Positions 8,551 to 16,346 of a stretch of 25,041 nt of DNA are shown piece by piece. The notes beneath the pieces are model-generated. The model was not told the DNA's origin. It did no database searches and worked only from the letters and a program-made list of their open reading frames with translations. The translations under genes were made by a program, and so were the position numbers. The stretch spans positions 1 to 25,041 of the forward strand of contig JAJFIN010000066.1 in assembly GCA_021774955.1 (NCBI GenBank), given 5' to 3'. Position 1 is the stretch's first letter. The number at the start of each line of letters is the position of its first letter. The stretch comes from Alphaproteobacteria bacterium (GTDB lineage: Bacteria; Pseudomonadota; Alphaproteobacteria; M2410).

Positions 8551-8841
8551 CTACCTCAAAAACCAAAACCCTATGCAAATCACACCAACAACACCGAGCC
8601 AGCCTGGCAGCGCGTAGCGCGCTACGTTGGTGTCTTGATGCCCCCAAAGTCCCAAAGCTCCAAATGCGCCAGCAGCACCGCCACCCGGAATCCAAAACCC
8701 CGCAATACCCAAGAACCCCAGCAGGGCCATCATGCGAATGCCACCACCCGGTTGGATCTTTTCTACAGGAGATTTCAATCCCATGAGGCCTGCAAATCCC
8801 CACAGCCCAAACAAACCCAACCAAGGTACAATTTCTTCCAC
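8551..8841 (-). CDS. Small glycine-rich membrane protein, unrecognised
   Basis: A 96-residue hydrophobic protein starting at a GTG (8841) with an excellent ribosome binding site GGAGGG eight bases upstream, which decides the start. It looks like three to four membrane segments: WLGLFGLWGFAGLMGL (about 7-22), MMALLGFLGIAGFWIPGGG (about 37-55), a Gly/Ala-rich GAFGALGLWG stretch, and a C-terminal LPGWLGVVGVICIGFWFL. The spacing GxxG/GxxxG is strikingly regular, which favours tight helix packing. I do not recognise the family. It stands alone between the receptor terminator and putA. A longer overlapping minus-strand frame (8459-8914) lacks these features and is not preferred. Confidence 0.7.
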   Translation of the reverse strand: MEEIVPWLGLFGLWGFAGLMGLKSPVEKIQPGGGIRMMALLGFLGIAGFWIPGGGAAGAFGALGLWGHQDTNVARYALPGWLGVVGVICIGFWFLR

Positions 8842-8923
8842 AATGATTACCCTCCATTAATCTGCTTAAGGAACGATTGAGTAAATTATGGAGAGAAGAT
8901 TGGTTTGAGTCCACTCCCTTCTG

Positions 8924-11900
8924 TCACGAATTCTCTAGAGTCAAAAGATCTGCATTACCACCGGACGCCATTGTATTGATGGTAAGGACACGTTCTGTCG
9001 CAAAACGATGAAGATAGTGTGGGCCTCCCGCCTTTGGGCCGGTGCCCGACAATCCCTGCCCTCCAAAAGGCTGTACGCCAACGACCGCCCCCACCATATT
9101 TCGGTTCACATAAGTATTACCAACTCTAGATTTTTCATAAATGTCTGCTGCACGAGAGTCGATCCGACTATGGATGCCAAGAGTGAGGCCGAAGCCGCTT
9201 TCCTTAACCGCCTCAATATGCATATCCAAGTCAGAAGATCGATATCGAACGACGTGGAGAACCGGTCCAAAATGCTCTCTAGTAAGAACATTGAGATTGT
9301 CTATTTCAATCACATGAGGTGCGAGAAAACTGCCAGAATCACACGCCTGCTCAAGGCCCACTTTATGCACGCAACATCCAACCTGCTCGAGATCGCCAAT
9401 ATGGCGCTGAAGTGTTTCTCGCGCCGCTGGATCAATGACCGGACCGATATCCGTCGAAATCTGGCAGGGGTTCCCAACCGAAAGAGTTATCATCGCCCCC
9501 TTAATCATTGCTATCGCGTCATCAGCTATCTCTTCTTGCAGATAAAGCACACGTAAAGCAGAACACCTTTGTCCTGCGCTTAGAAAGGCTGACTGAACGA
9601 CATCGTCCGTGACCTGCTCAAGCAACGCCGTTGAATCTACGAACATCACATTCTGACCGCCGGTTTCCGCAATCAGTGGAATAATGGCACCTGAGCGAGC
9701 AGCCAGTGTTCGATTGATAATGTGGGCTGTCTCTGTTGAGCCCGTGAAAGCAACGCCAGCCAAATTGGGATTGGACAACAACCAAGGGCCAACAATGGAA
9801 CCCTCTCCTGGCGCCAAGTGTAAAACTTTTGGTGGCACACCTGCTTCCAGCATCAATTTTACTGCGTATGCTGCTACGAGCGGTGTTTGCTCCGCTGGCT
9901 TGGCAATAACAGTGTTGCCCGCCGCCAACGCAGCCACAACCTGACCGGAAAAAATGGCCAACGGAAAGTTCCACGGCGAGATGCAAACAAAGACACCGCG
10001 CCCATGCAGGCTCAGACTATTCAGCTCACCAGTTGGTCCGGGTAGGATTTCCGCATCACCAAAGTCAATGCGCGCACGTGCTGCGTAATATCGGCAAAAA
10101 TCCACTGCCTCGCGAATTTCAGACACGGCATCGGGAATTGTTTTTCCAGCTTCTCTAACCAAAAGAGAAACAAGCACCAAGCTGTCACGTTTAAAGAGGC
10201 GCGCTATTTTGTCGAGTACATCAGCACGGGCAGATCCACCCAATGCGTTCCACTTGGTTTGACTGTCTTTCGCAACCTCAAACGCCTGCATAATTGCGCT
10301 TTCATCGGCCGGAACGTAGGTACCAACAACATCGTCATTACACGCGGGATTCACGATCCGCGTCGCTGAACCCGCAATTTGGTCGCCATCAATAATCGGC
10401 CCCCCTTCAAATCGTCGCTTTTGGGATGCGGAAATCGCATCTTCGATCTCATGTGTTACCTCGACATCACTTAGATCTACCCCAAGGGAATTGACCCGCT
10501 CAGAGGAAAAAAGGTCTGCTGGTAGCAATATTTTGGGGTGCCGTTTTGAGGCGTGATTCTGTAATGCATGTAGCGGATCACGTACGACTTCCAAAGCCGG
10601 AATCGACTCATCCAAAAATCCGTGAACAAAGGATGTGTTTGCACCATTTTCGAGAAGACGTCGCACCAGATAGGCTAGCAAATCCTTGTGGCTACCGACA
10701 GGTGCGTAGATGCGCACAGGAGGAAGGTTTTTACATTGCTCCCGCGCAACTTCATAGAGCAATGAACCCATACCGTGGAGGCGTTGAAATTCAAAGCCAC
10801 CTTGTCCCTCAGCCATCTCCAAAATAGCAGCAAGCGTGTGAGCATTGTGTGTCGCAAATTGACCGTAAAACACATCGGGGCGCGACAACATAAATGTAGC
10901 GCACGCAAGGTAAGATACATCCGTCGTGCACTTACGGGTGAATACTGAAAAGTCTGGCAGGCCCAATTCTTGTGCATGTTTGATTTCTGTTTCCCAATAG
11001 GCTCCCTTGACCAAGCGCACCATAAAGCGGCGCCCTGTTTGCGCACCCAGCCCCGCCAACCAGTCCAGCAGTGGTAAAGCCCTCTTACTGTAAGCTTGAA
11101 CAGCCAAACCGAGGCCTTGCCAGTTCTTCAGATCTGGATCACGCGCCAACTTTTCCAAAATATTCATCGACAAATCAAGCCGGTCGGCCTCTTCCGCATC
11201 GATGGTAAATCCTATCGAGCGCTGCGCTGCTTCAAGAGCGAGATCTTTCACGATTGGCAGTAATTCACTTATTACACGCTCCCTCTGAGCATCTTCATAA
11301 CGCGGGTGAAGTGCAGACAGCTTCACCGAAACACCAGAGCGGTCATAAACGTCCACACCGTTCTTTTGTTCACCGATAGCTCGGATCGCAGACAAATAGG
11401 ACGTTCGGTATTGAGTGGCCATATCAAAAGTGCGTGCGCCCTCGCCGAGCATATCGAAAGAAAACAATCCATCTTCGCCTTCCTCCCGGTATCCCCTTTT
11501 AAGCGCTTCATCAATCGTCCGCCCAAGAACGAATTCACCACCCATGATACGCATGGCCACTGTCATGGCCCGACGAACCACCGGCTCACTCAAACGAGAT
11601 GTCGCCGATTTCAACCAAACCTTTGGATCTTTTTCATGTTGCTCATCGCCCCCTATGAGCTTTCCAGTAAGCAGCAATCCCCATGCAGAGGCATTCACAA
11701 AGAATGAATCAGAACGTCCCAAATGGTCCGACCAATTGCCTTTGACAATCTTCTCGGCGATGAGAGCGTCCGCCGTCGCGTCATCAGGAACGCGCAGCAA
11801 CGCCTCCGCCAAACACATAAGGGCAATCCCTTCTAGAGTTGAAAGACCAAATTCATGCAGGAAAGCGTCCAAAGCGCGCATCCCCGCACTCTTCAGCCGC

Positions 11901-12085
11901 GCTCCTTGGACGAACTCGACGGCTCTTTTCTCAACTCTGTCACGCTGCACCGCATCGAGACGAATACGCGCTGGCAAATCTTCGGCGAGACTTGCTTCAT
12001 CGGTGAATTTTGCGCGCTGAACAACCTTGCGCAGATCAGCAAGCTCGCCATCGGAAGGCGTCATGGGTGAAGGGTTTGAAGTCAT
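8924..12085 (-). CDS. putA: Bifunctional proline dehydrogenase / P5C dehydrogenase PutA
   Basis: A 1053-residue enzyme that oxidises proline to pyrroline-5-carboxylate (FAD, PRODH domain) and then to glutamate (NAD, ALDH domain), peripheral at the inner membrane. PRODH covers about 170-490, with GLAVQAYSKRALPLLDWL, FMVRLVKGAYW and the substrate-binding LVRRLLENGANTSFV near 483. The ALDH domain is about 560-1035, with ISPWNFPLAIFSG, the general-base Glu807 in ETGGQN, and catalytic Cys841 in AGQRCSALR. There is no N-terminal ribbon-helix-helix DNA-binding domain, so it does not autoregulate as in E. coli. I prefer the ATG at 12085, which has GGAG 11 bases upstream; the in-frame ATG at 12103 has no visible site. 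The divergent Lrp/AsnC gene is probably its activator. Confidence 0.97.
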   Translation of the reverse strand: MTSNPSPMTPSDGELADLRKVVQRAKFTDEASLAEDLPARIRLDAVQRDRVEKRAVEFVQGARLKSAGMRALDAFLHEFGLSTLEGIALMCLAEALLRVPDDATADALIAEKIVKGNWSDHLGRSDSFFVNASAWGLLLTGKLIGGDEQHEKDPKVWLKSATSRLSEPVVRRAMTVAMRIMGGEFVLGRTIDEALKRGYREEGEDGLFSFDMLGEGARTFDMATQYRTSYLSAIRAIGEQKNGVDVYDRSGVSVKLSALHPRYEDAQRERVISELLPIVKDLALEAAQRSIGFTIDAEEADRLDLSMNILEKLARDPDLKNWQGLGLAVQAYSKRALPLLDWLAGLGAQTGRRFMVRLVKGAYWETEIKHAQELGLPDFSVFTRKCTTDVSYLACATFMLSRPDVFYGQFATHNAHTLAAILEMAEGQGGFEFQRLHGMGSLLYEVAREQCKNLPPVRIYAPVGSHKDLLAYLVRRLLENGANTSFVHGFLDESIPALEVVRDPLHALQNHASKRHPKILLPADLFSSERVNSLGVDLSDVEVTHEIEDAISASQKRRFEGGPIIDGDQIAGSATRIVNPACNDDVVGTYVPADESAIMQAFEVAKDSQTKWNALGGSARADVLDKIARLFKRDSLVLVSLLVREAGKTIPDAVSEIREAVDFCRYYAARARIDFGDAEILPGPTGELNSLSLHGRGVFVCISPWNFPLAIFSGQVVAALAAGNTVIAKPAEQTPLVAAYAVKLMLEAGVPPKVLHLAPGEGSIVGPWLLSNPNLAGVAFTGSTETAHIINRTLAARSGAIIPLIAETGGQNVMFVDSTALLEQVTDDVVQSAFLSAGQRCSALRVLYLQEEIADDAIAMIKGAMITLSVGNPCQISTDIGPVIDPAARETLQRHIGDLEQVGCCVHKVGLEQACDSGSFLAPHVIEIDNLNVLTREHFGPVLHVVRYRSSDLDMHIEAVKESGFGLTLGIHSRIDSRAADIYEKSRVGNTYVNRNMVGAVVGVQPFGGQGLSGTGPKAGGPHYLHRFATERVLTINTMASGGNADLLTLENS

Positions 12086-12215
12086 AGAACAACTGGCTCC
12101 CATTGAATCAACGGATAAATTGCCAGAATACTCGTCGAATATGTCGCTTTACTCGGATAAAATTCGATATTTCATCTAGTAAATATCATGTTTTATAGCG
12201 TAATATTCTGAACAT
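12086..12215. promoter_or_regulatory. putA / Lrp-type regulator divergent promoter region
   Basis: A 130-base AT-rich spacer between the divergent putA and Lrp-family genes. It contains half-sites TCGAAT (12135-12140) and ATTCGA (12162-12167) in inverted orientation with a 21-base spacer, about two helical turns. It is the expected binding zone for the Lrp-type regulator. Exact promoter boxes were not assigned. Confidence 0.55.
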
Positions 12216-12686
12216 ATGAAAACTCTCGATAAAATCGACTGCAAAATCTTAGCCGAATTACAAAACAACGGGCGCATCTCCAATGTCGACCTGGCAGCGC
12301 AAATCAACTTAAGTCCAACACCTTGTTTAGAGCGCGTCCGAAGATTGGAGCGTGATGGTTACATTCGAGATTATGTGGCCTTGCTTGACCCGACCAAACT
12401 GCAAGCGTCCCTGATATCTTTTGTCGAAATTTCTCTCGATCGCACGACGCCCGATGTATTCGAGCGGTTCAAGAACGCCGTGATCGAAATGTCAGAAGTT
12501 CAGGAGTGCCACATGGTTGCGGGTGGTTTCGACTATCTGCTCAAAGTTCGGACAGCCGATATGAAGGCCTATCGGGAATTCCTTGGTGAGAAATTATCCA
12601 TGATTTCCGGCGTTAGCCAAACGCACACCTATGTCGTCATGGAGGATGTTAAATCAACTCACTCTCTTAGCATCACACCTAACTAG
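12216..12686 (+). CDS. Lrp/AsnC-family regulator, likely PutR of putA
   Basis: A 156-residue Lrp/AsnC transcription factor. The N-terminal helix-turn-helix is in residues 1-60 (LDKIDCKILAELQNNGRIS, then DLAAQINLSPTPCLERVRRL). The RAM/AsnC ligand-binding and oligomerisation domain is in 68-145 (VEISLDRTTP, HMVAGGFDYLLKVRT). It is divergent from putA with a 130-base spacer, which is the arrangement of PutR, the proline-responsive activator of putA in Rhodobacter, Agrobacterium and Caulobacter (family knowledge); the role here is inferred from that. There is no clear ribosome binding site before ATG 12216. Its TAG stop overlaps the TAG stop of the convergent cofD in the shared tetranucleotide CTAG (12683-12686). 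Confidence 0.93.
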   Translation: MKTLDKIDCKILAELQNNGRISNVDLAAQINLSPTPCLERVRRLERDGYIRDYVALLDPTKLQASLISFVEISLDRTTPDVFERFKNAVIEMSEVQECHMVAGGFDYLLKVRTADMKAYREFLGEKLSMISGVSQTHTYVVMEDVKSTHSLSITPN

Positions 12687-13645
12687 GTAAGGTCCTTAAG
12701 AAAATCTAGACTACTACGTGCCAGATCAATCCGATCTCGAAGCGTATTCATGAGCGTCGGACAAACCAAGCTCGCCATATGTCTTTCAATCTCTACCTTT
12801 TCCGATGCATCCACCTGATCGATGATCAACCCGTCAAGGAGCCCTTTATAGTGAGTAGCGACTGCCAGGCTCGAGACTGGTAAATCCAACTCGTGCATCA
12901 TTTTCGCAGCGGGCCCTTTGACAGCCCGGCCTCCAATGATCGGAGAGATGGCAATGCGTGGCGCCCTAAGCGAGCCAATGCGTTCCCGAATAGATGGAAG
13001 TTCGAGGATAGGACCGATACTGACAAAAGGATTTGACGGGCAAAAAATGATTCCACCCAAATTTGGGTCATCCAGGGCATTTAAAAAAGCGCGGTTTGCG
13101 TGTGCTGCCGTTACCCCCTCAAAGTGAAAGCCCTCAACACACGGCGCGCATTGTTCTTTCACAAAATAATGTTGAAAAGATAATACACCTTCCGGCGTTT
13201 CTATCATTGTGCGAACTGGATCATCACTCATCGGGACAACATTGGCACTGACTCCCAATTGCTTACAGAAATGTGATGTCACTGCGCTGAGGCTCTGGCC
13301 TGAAGCAAGCATGTGGGCACGTTCCAAATGTAGCGCTAAATCTTTGTCGCCCAATTTAAACCAAGTCTCTGAGCCAAGGGCTTCCAGAACCTCCATGCAA
13401 GACCATGTTTCCTCTGCCCGCCCCCATCCGGTCTCAGGATTGTTGACACCTGCAAGTGTGTAAAGAACAGTATCGAGATCCGGGCAGATCTTAAGCCCTA
13501 AATGCTCAAAATCATCACCGGTGTTGACGACTATCGTCAATTGCTCCGGTGGCAAAACATGTGAAAGCCCCAGCGCAAGTTTAGCACCGCCAACACCACC
13601 ACAAAGGGCAACAATATTTTTTCTAAATATTTTGGAGGCAGTCAT
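12683..13645 (-). CDS. cofD: 2-phospho-L-lactate (or analogue) transferase CofD/FbiA
   Basis: A 320-residue CofD. It transfers the phospholactyl, phosphoenolpyruvyl or 3-phosphoglyceryl moiety from its GDP-activated form to FO, giving F420-0 or an analogue. Family motifs are the N-terminal nucleotide-binding ALCGGVGGAKLALGLS (13-28), NTGDDFEHLGLKICPDLDT (41-59), the central LGGIIFCPSNPFVSIGPIL, and AISPIIGGRAVKGPAAKMM. Length matches FbiA/CofD. It is the last gene of the six-gene F420 operon. Its ATG overlaps the cofE stop in ATGA (13642-13645), indicating translational coupling. The 3' end meets the Lrp gene tail to tail. Confidence 0.97.
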   Translation of the reverse strand: MTASKIFRKNIVALCGGVGGAKLALGLSHVLPPEQLTIVVNTGDDFEHLGLKICPDLDTVLYTLAGVNNPETGWGRAEETWSCMEVLEALGSETWFKLGDKDLALHLERAHMLASGQSLSAVTSHFCKQLGVSANVVPMSDDPVRTMIETPEGVLSFQHYFVKEQCAPCVEGFHFEGVTAAHANRAFLNALDDPNLGGIIFCPSNPFVSIGPILELPSIRERIGSLRAPRIAISPIIGGRAVKGPAAKMMHELDLPVSSLAVATHYKGLLDGLIIDQVDASEKVEIERHMASLVCPTLMNTLRDRIDLARSSLDFLKDLT

Positions 13646-14424
13646 CGAAACAGGTCTTCATCTTGAGAACGCAACAAGGATTGAGCTGTCCCAGTTTCTT
13701 CCAGAAAACGATACCCACGCATAACCACAACCGGACACCCTTCAGCGGCTTGCCCCATCAGCAACGAGGCTGCCGCTGCTATTTCATCCCCGACGGCCAG
13801 CTCTGTCATCTCTAAAGGGCGTCCTTCTCGGTCCAGTTGAGTACGCATATCTATCAGCGATGCCAATCCAGCACACCCAATGCACACGCCGACAACACCC
13901 TTACGCCAAGGTCGCCCAAAGCTATCGCTAATGACCACAGCGACATCAACTCCCATCACCTGTGAAATTTTTGCGCGAAGGTCACGTGCGCTTTTATCCG
14001 GATCTTCAGGTAAAAGCAGAACTTGATTTGTCGCATTGGGAACATTCGATTGATCAATTCCGGCATTCGCCACAACAAATCCAAGTCGGTGCCGAACAAT
14101 CAGAATGTTTGGTACTTGCCTGACAATTTCTTGCGATTCTTGCAGGATCAGTTCGACCAATCGCGGATCCTTTCGAACCACACAAGAAACGTCGAGCGCC
14201 TGGGGATTTGGTTTCACGTCATCCAGCGCAATGAACCTATTTTCTGATTTAGAAACAATCTTCTGTGCCAGGATGATGATATCACCCGCATGCAAACCTC
14301 GTTCATCAGCGCTGACAGCACCACAAACGATGTCAAAGAGTGATGCTCCTGCCTCCACTTCTGGAATGCTATCTAGCGCCCACAAAGAAAGGGCATCGGT
14401 CGAGGAAGAATCCGTCATGGCCAT
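13642..14424 (-). CDS. cofE: F420-0:gamma-glutamyl ligase CofE
   Basis: A 260-residue GTP-dependent ligase that adds glutamates to F420-0. Motifs are AGDIIILAQKIVSKSENR (46-63), VVANAGIDQSNV (117-128) and ISDSFGRPWRKGVVGVCIG (165-183). It corresponds to stand-alone archaeal CofE, or the N-terminal domain of mycobacterial FbiB. The C-terminal FMN-binding nitroreductase-like domain of FbiB, which reduces dehydro-F420-0, is absent. The ATG at 14424 directly abuts the npdG stop, and an in-frame ATG at 14418 is an alternative. The TGA overlaps the cofD start. Confidence 0.96.
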   Translation of the reverse strand: MAMTDSSSTDALSLWALDSIPEVEAGASLFDIVCGAVSADERGLHAGDIIILAQKIVSKSENRFIALDDVKPNPQALDVSCVVRKDPRLVELILQESQEIVRQVPNILIVRHRLGFVVANAGIDQSNVPNATNQVLLLPEDPDKSARDLRAKISQVMGVDVAVVISDSFGRPWRKGVVGVCIGCAGLASLIDMRTQLDREGRPLEMTELAVGDEIAAAASLLMGQAAEGCPVVVMRGYRFLEETGTAQSLLRSQDEDLFR

Positions 14425-15087
14425 TTAGACGCCTGGTTTGCCGGTCACAACAATACCCGATCCCGGTATTTTGTATATGCGATTGAGCGTGATCAATATG
14501 GAGGTTAGCCCTTCCACAGCGGCCGAATTAGCAAGTGGCCCGGCACTCCATGCTTTAAGACCGGCATCTGCCGCAAGGTCGATAACAACCTCACGCGCTT
14601 CCTTGTCATCACCAGTGACCAAGACGTCACAATCAATTTCATGATCGGAATCCAAATGAGCGGCAGCAATGTTTTGAAAAGCCGAAACGACACGCACATC
14701 CGAACCCAGAACTTCTTGTGCAATCAGTCCTGCGCTTCCCTCAGGCGGCAATTGTACCCGCCCCACTTTTGGAGGCTGCAAACAGACCGTGGTGTCAATC
14801 ACGATCTTTCCCTGCACAACAGGTTTGAGCACTTCCAAGGTAGAATGCTGATGAGAGAAGGGAACACTCACCGCGATAATATCAGCCCGTTCGGCTGCTC
14901 CGGCATTTTCAGCACCTTCAACCTGTGCTTCGGGTAGCCTCATACGCAGTGTATCTCGAGCGGCCAATGCTTTTTCTTCCGTCCGCGATCCGATAACGAT
15001 GGGGTAACCAGCCTTGGCCCACCGATAGGCAAGACCGCCACCAAGATCCCCAGTCCCACCGATGACTGCAATAACTGATTTGCTCAT
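14425..15087 (-). CDS. npdG: F420-dependent NADP reductase (Fno/NpdG)
   Basis: A 220-residue NADPH:F420 oxidoreductase. It moves hydride between NADPH and F420 and in aerobic bacteria probably charges F420 to F420H2. Evidence is an N-terminal Rossmann fold with VIGGTGDLGGGLA (8-20), the NADP-selecting VIGSRTEEKA after strand 2 (31-40), ADIIAVSVPFSHQ, the KIVIDTT strand, and an NpdG-type C-terminus SAAVEGLTSILITLNRIYK. The start ATG at 15087 has GGGAGAG closely upstream. Its location between an SDR gene and cofE inside the F420 operon supports the name strongly. A ketol-acid or pyrroline-carboxylate reductase is excluded by the length and motifs. Confidence 0.95.
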   Translation of the reverse strand: MSKSVIAVIGGTGDLGGGLAYRWAKAGYPIVIGSRTEEKALAARDTLRMRLPEAQVEGAENAGAAERADIIAVSVPFSHQHSTLEVLKPVVQGKIVIDTTVCLQPPKVGRVQLPPEGSAGLIAQEVLGSDVRVVSAFQNIAAAHLDSDHEIDCDVLVTGDDKEAREVVIDLAADAGLKAWSAGPLANSAAVEGLTSILITLNRIYKIPGSGIVVTGKPGV

Positions 15088-15125
15088 CTCACTCTCCCTT
15101 GCGACGCCTCGGCCTTTTGTTTCAC

Positions 15126-15872
15126 TTAACTGGATGCGCCGTCAACGGGAATAATAGCACCACTCAAAAAGCGTGTTTCATTTGAAGCAAGGTAAGCGAT
15201 CAACGCCGCAATCTCCTCAGGCGTCGAGGCACCAAAGGGCGTGAAAGGCACTAAGCCCATTACCTCTTGTGAAGCATCCTCAGGAAACGGCACACCCAGC
15301 ATTTGGGTATTAATCGCACCTGGAGCTATAGCATTAATCCGCACACCACGGTCTGAGAACTCTTTTGCCATAGATTTGGTCAAGGCAATCATGCCACCTT
15401 TTGATGCTGAATAGGCCGGCGCATAAGGAACGCTGAGTGCCCCTGCCATCGAAGCGACATTGACAATACTTCCCTTTGTTTCAACAAGTGATGGCAAAAC
15501 TGCTTGCGACATAAAAAATGCGCCAGTCAAATTAACCGCAATGATTTTTTGCCATGTCTCGAAGGAATAATCTTCGCTGCGACCGTAGTTGACAATTCCC
15601 GCAACATTGCAAAGCACTGAGGGAGCGCCCACTGCATCAGTTAGGGTAGCAACAGTTTGACCTACCGCACCCGCGTCTGAAACATCACATTGAAAGGTCT
15701 GAGCAAAACCCTTATCCGCCTCAATAAGCGCATTTGTTTCCTCGAGACCATCTCGGTTGACATCTATAAGAGCAACTTTCGCGCCTTCACTTGCCAATCG
15801 TTGCGCGGTCGCGCGGCCGACGCCACCACCAGCCCCTGTGACAATTGCAACCCGGTCTGTAAATCTGTCCAT
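15126..15872 (-). CDS. Short-chain dehydrogenase/reductase embedded in F420 operon
   Basis: A 248-residue classical SDR. It shows the TGAGGGVG cofactor motif (12-19), Asp after strand 2 (ALIDVN), which favours NAD(H) over NADP(H), CDVSD, NVAG in place of NNAG, and the catalytic Ser near SIVNVAS plus YSASK. It ends with LSGAIIPVDGASS. It acts in the cytosol on an unknown alcohol or ketone. It lies 6 bases after the SnoaL-like gene and 38 bases before npdG, co-transcribed with F420 biosynthesis. No SDR step is known in F420 synthesis, so it is either an unrecognised step, such as making the three-carbon precursor or a modification, or belongs to the catabolic pathway that uses F420. Family is certain, role open. 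Confidence 0.94.
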   Translation of the reverse strand: MDRFTDRVAIVTGAGGGVGRATAQRLASEGAKVALIDVNRDGLEETNALIEADKGFAQTFQCDVSDAGAVGQTVATLTDAVGAPSVLCNVAGIVNYGRSEDYSFETWQKIIAVNLTGAFFMSQAVLPSLVETKGSIVNVASMAGALSVPYAPAYSASKGGMIALTKSMAKEFSDRGVRINAIAPGAINTQMLGVPFPEDASQEVMGLVPFTPFGASTPEEIAALIAYLASNETRFLSGAIIPVDGASS

Positions 15873-15878
15873 ATCCTG

Positions 15879-16322
15879 TCAGGCTATCTCTACAGGGTTT
15901 ACTTCACTGGTTTCGGTCCATTCAACGATGAGGGCTCTTTTTTTGAACCGCCATTCTTCGTTCACCCGAACACAAGTATCCTGATATCTGATACCCCAAT
16001 CCAATTTAACCTGTGTCCCGCTTTGATTCATAAGATGGCTCGCAACGCAATAGGTTTCGCCTTTTGCGTTGTCCCCATCGATATCAAAAAGACTGTTGTG
16101 CACAAAATGCTGAGTCGCTTGAAAATTGCCAAGCTGCTCCATGATCATCCGCATGCCCTCAGCACCGGTGCTCAAAAACCCCGGTCCTTCGATCACACCA
16201 TCTTCGGTAAAGATAACCAGAGCAGCATCGAGATTTCTACGGTCAATTGCTTCAGCATACCGATAAGCTAATTGCTGCAAGGCATGTTCATCAAGCACTC
16301 GCTGCAAGGCTTTGTCCATCAT
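15879..16322 (-). CDS. SnoaL/NTF2-like protein embedded in F420 operon
   Basis: A 147-residue single-domain protein of the SnoaL/NTF2-like (cone-shaped alpha+beta barrel) superfamily. The N-terminal helix LQRVLDEHALQQLAYRYAEAI with IDRRNLDAALVIFTEDGVIE is typical of the SnoaL_4 group. A TQHFVHNSLFDIDGD strand pair and the C-terminal WRFKKRALIVEWTE complete the fold. Members include ketosteroid isomerase, scytalone dehydratase, polyketide cyclases and aromatic dioxygenase small subunits, so the reaction cannot be inferred. GAGGGG lies 6 bases before ATG 16322. It follows the cofCGH fusion by 24 bases and precedes the SDR by 6, so the SnoaL-like/SDR pair is probably one functional unit. Confidence 0.9.
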   Translation of the reverse strand: MMDKALQRVLDEHALQQLAYRYAEAIDRRNLDAALVIFTEDGVIEGPGFLSTGAEGMRMIMEQLGNFQATQHFVHNSLFDIDGDNAKGETYCVASHLMNQSGTQVKLDWGIRYQDTCVRVNEEWRFKKRALIVEWTETSEVNPVEIA

Positions 16323-16346
16323 AGCCGTCCCCTCATCAATACCAAT

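Noticed and set aside
8459..8914. Minus-strand reading frame of 151 codons covering the small membrane gene and terminator
   Set aside because: It runs through the receptor 3' end and the terminator hairpin, has Cys/Trp/Arg-rich low-plausibility composition, and competes with a frame that has a strong ribosome binding site and membrane-protein character.
9008..9556. 182-codon plus-strand frame inside putA
   Set aside because: It lies wholly antisense to the conserved ALDH domain of putA, and its translation shows no domain.
11415..12020. 201-codon plus-strand frame antisense to the putA 5' part
   Set aside because: Ser/Arg/Pro-rich shadow of the well-conserved PutA coding strand, with no ribosome binding site.
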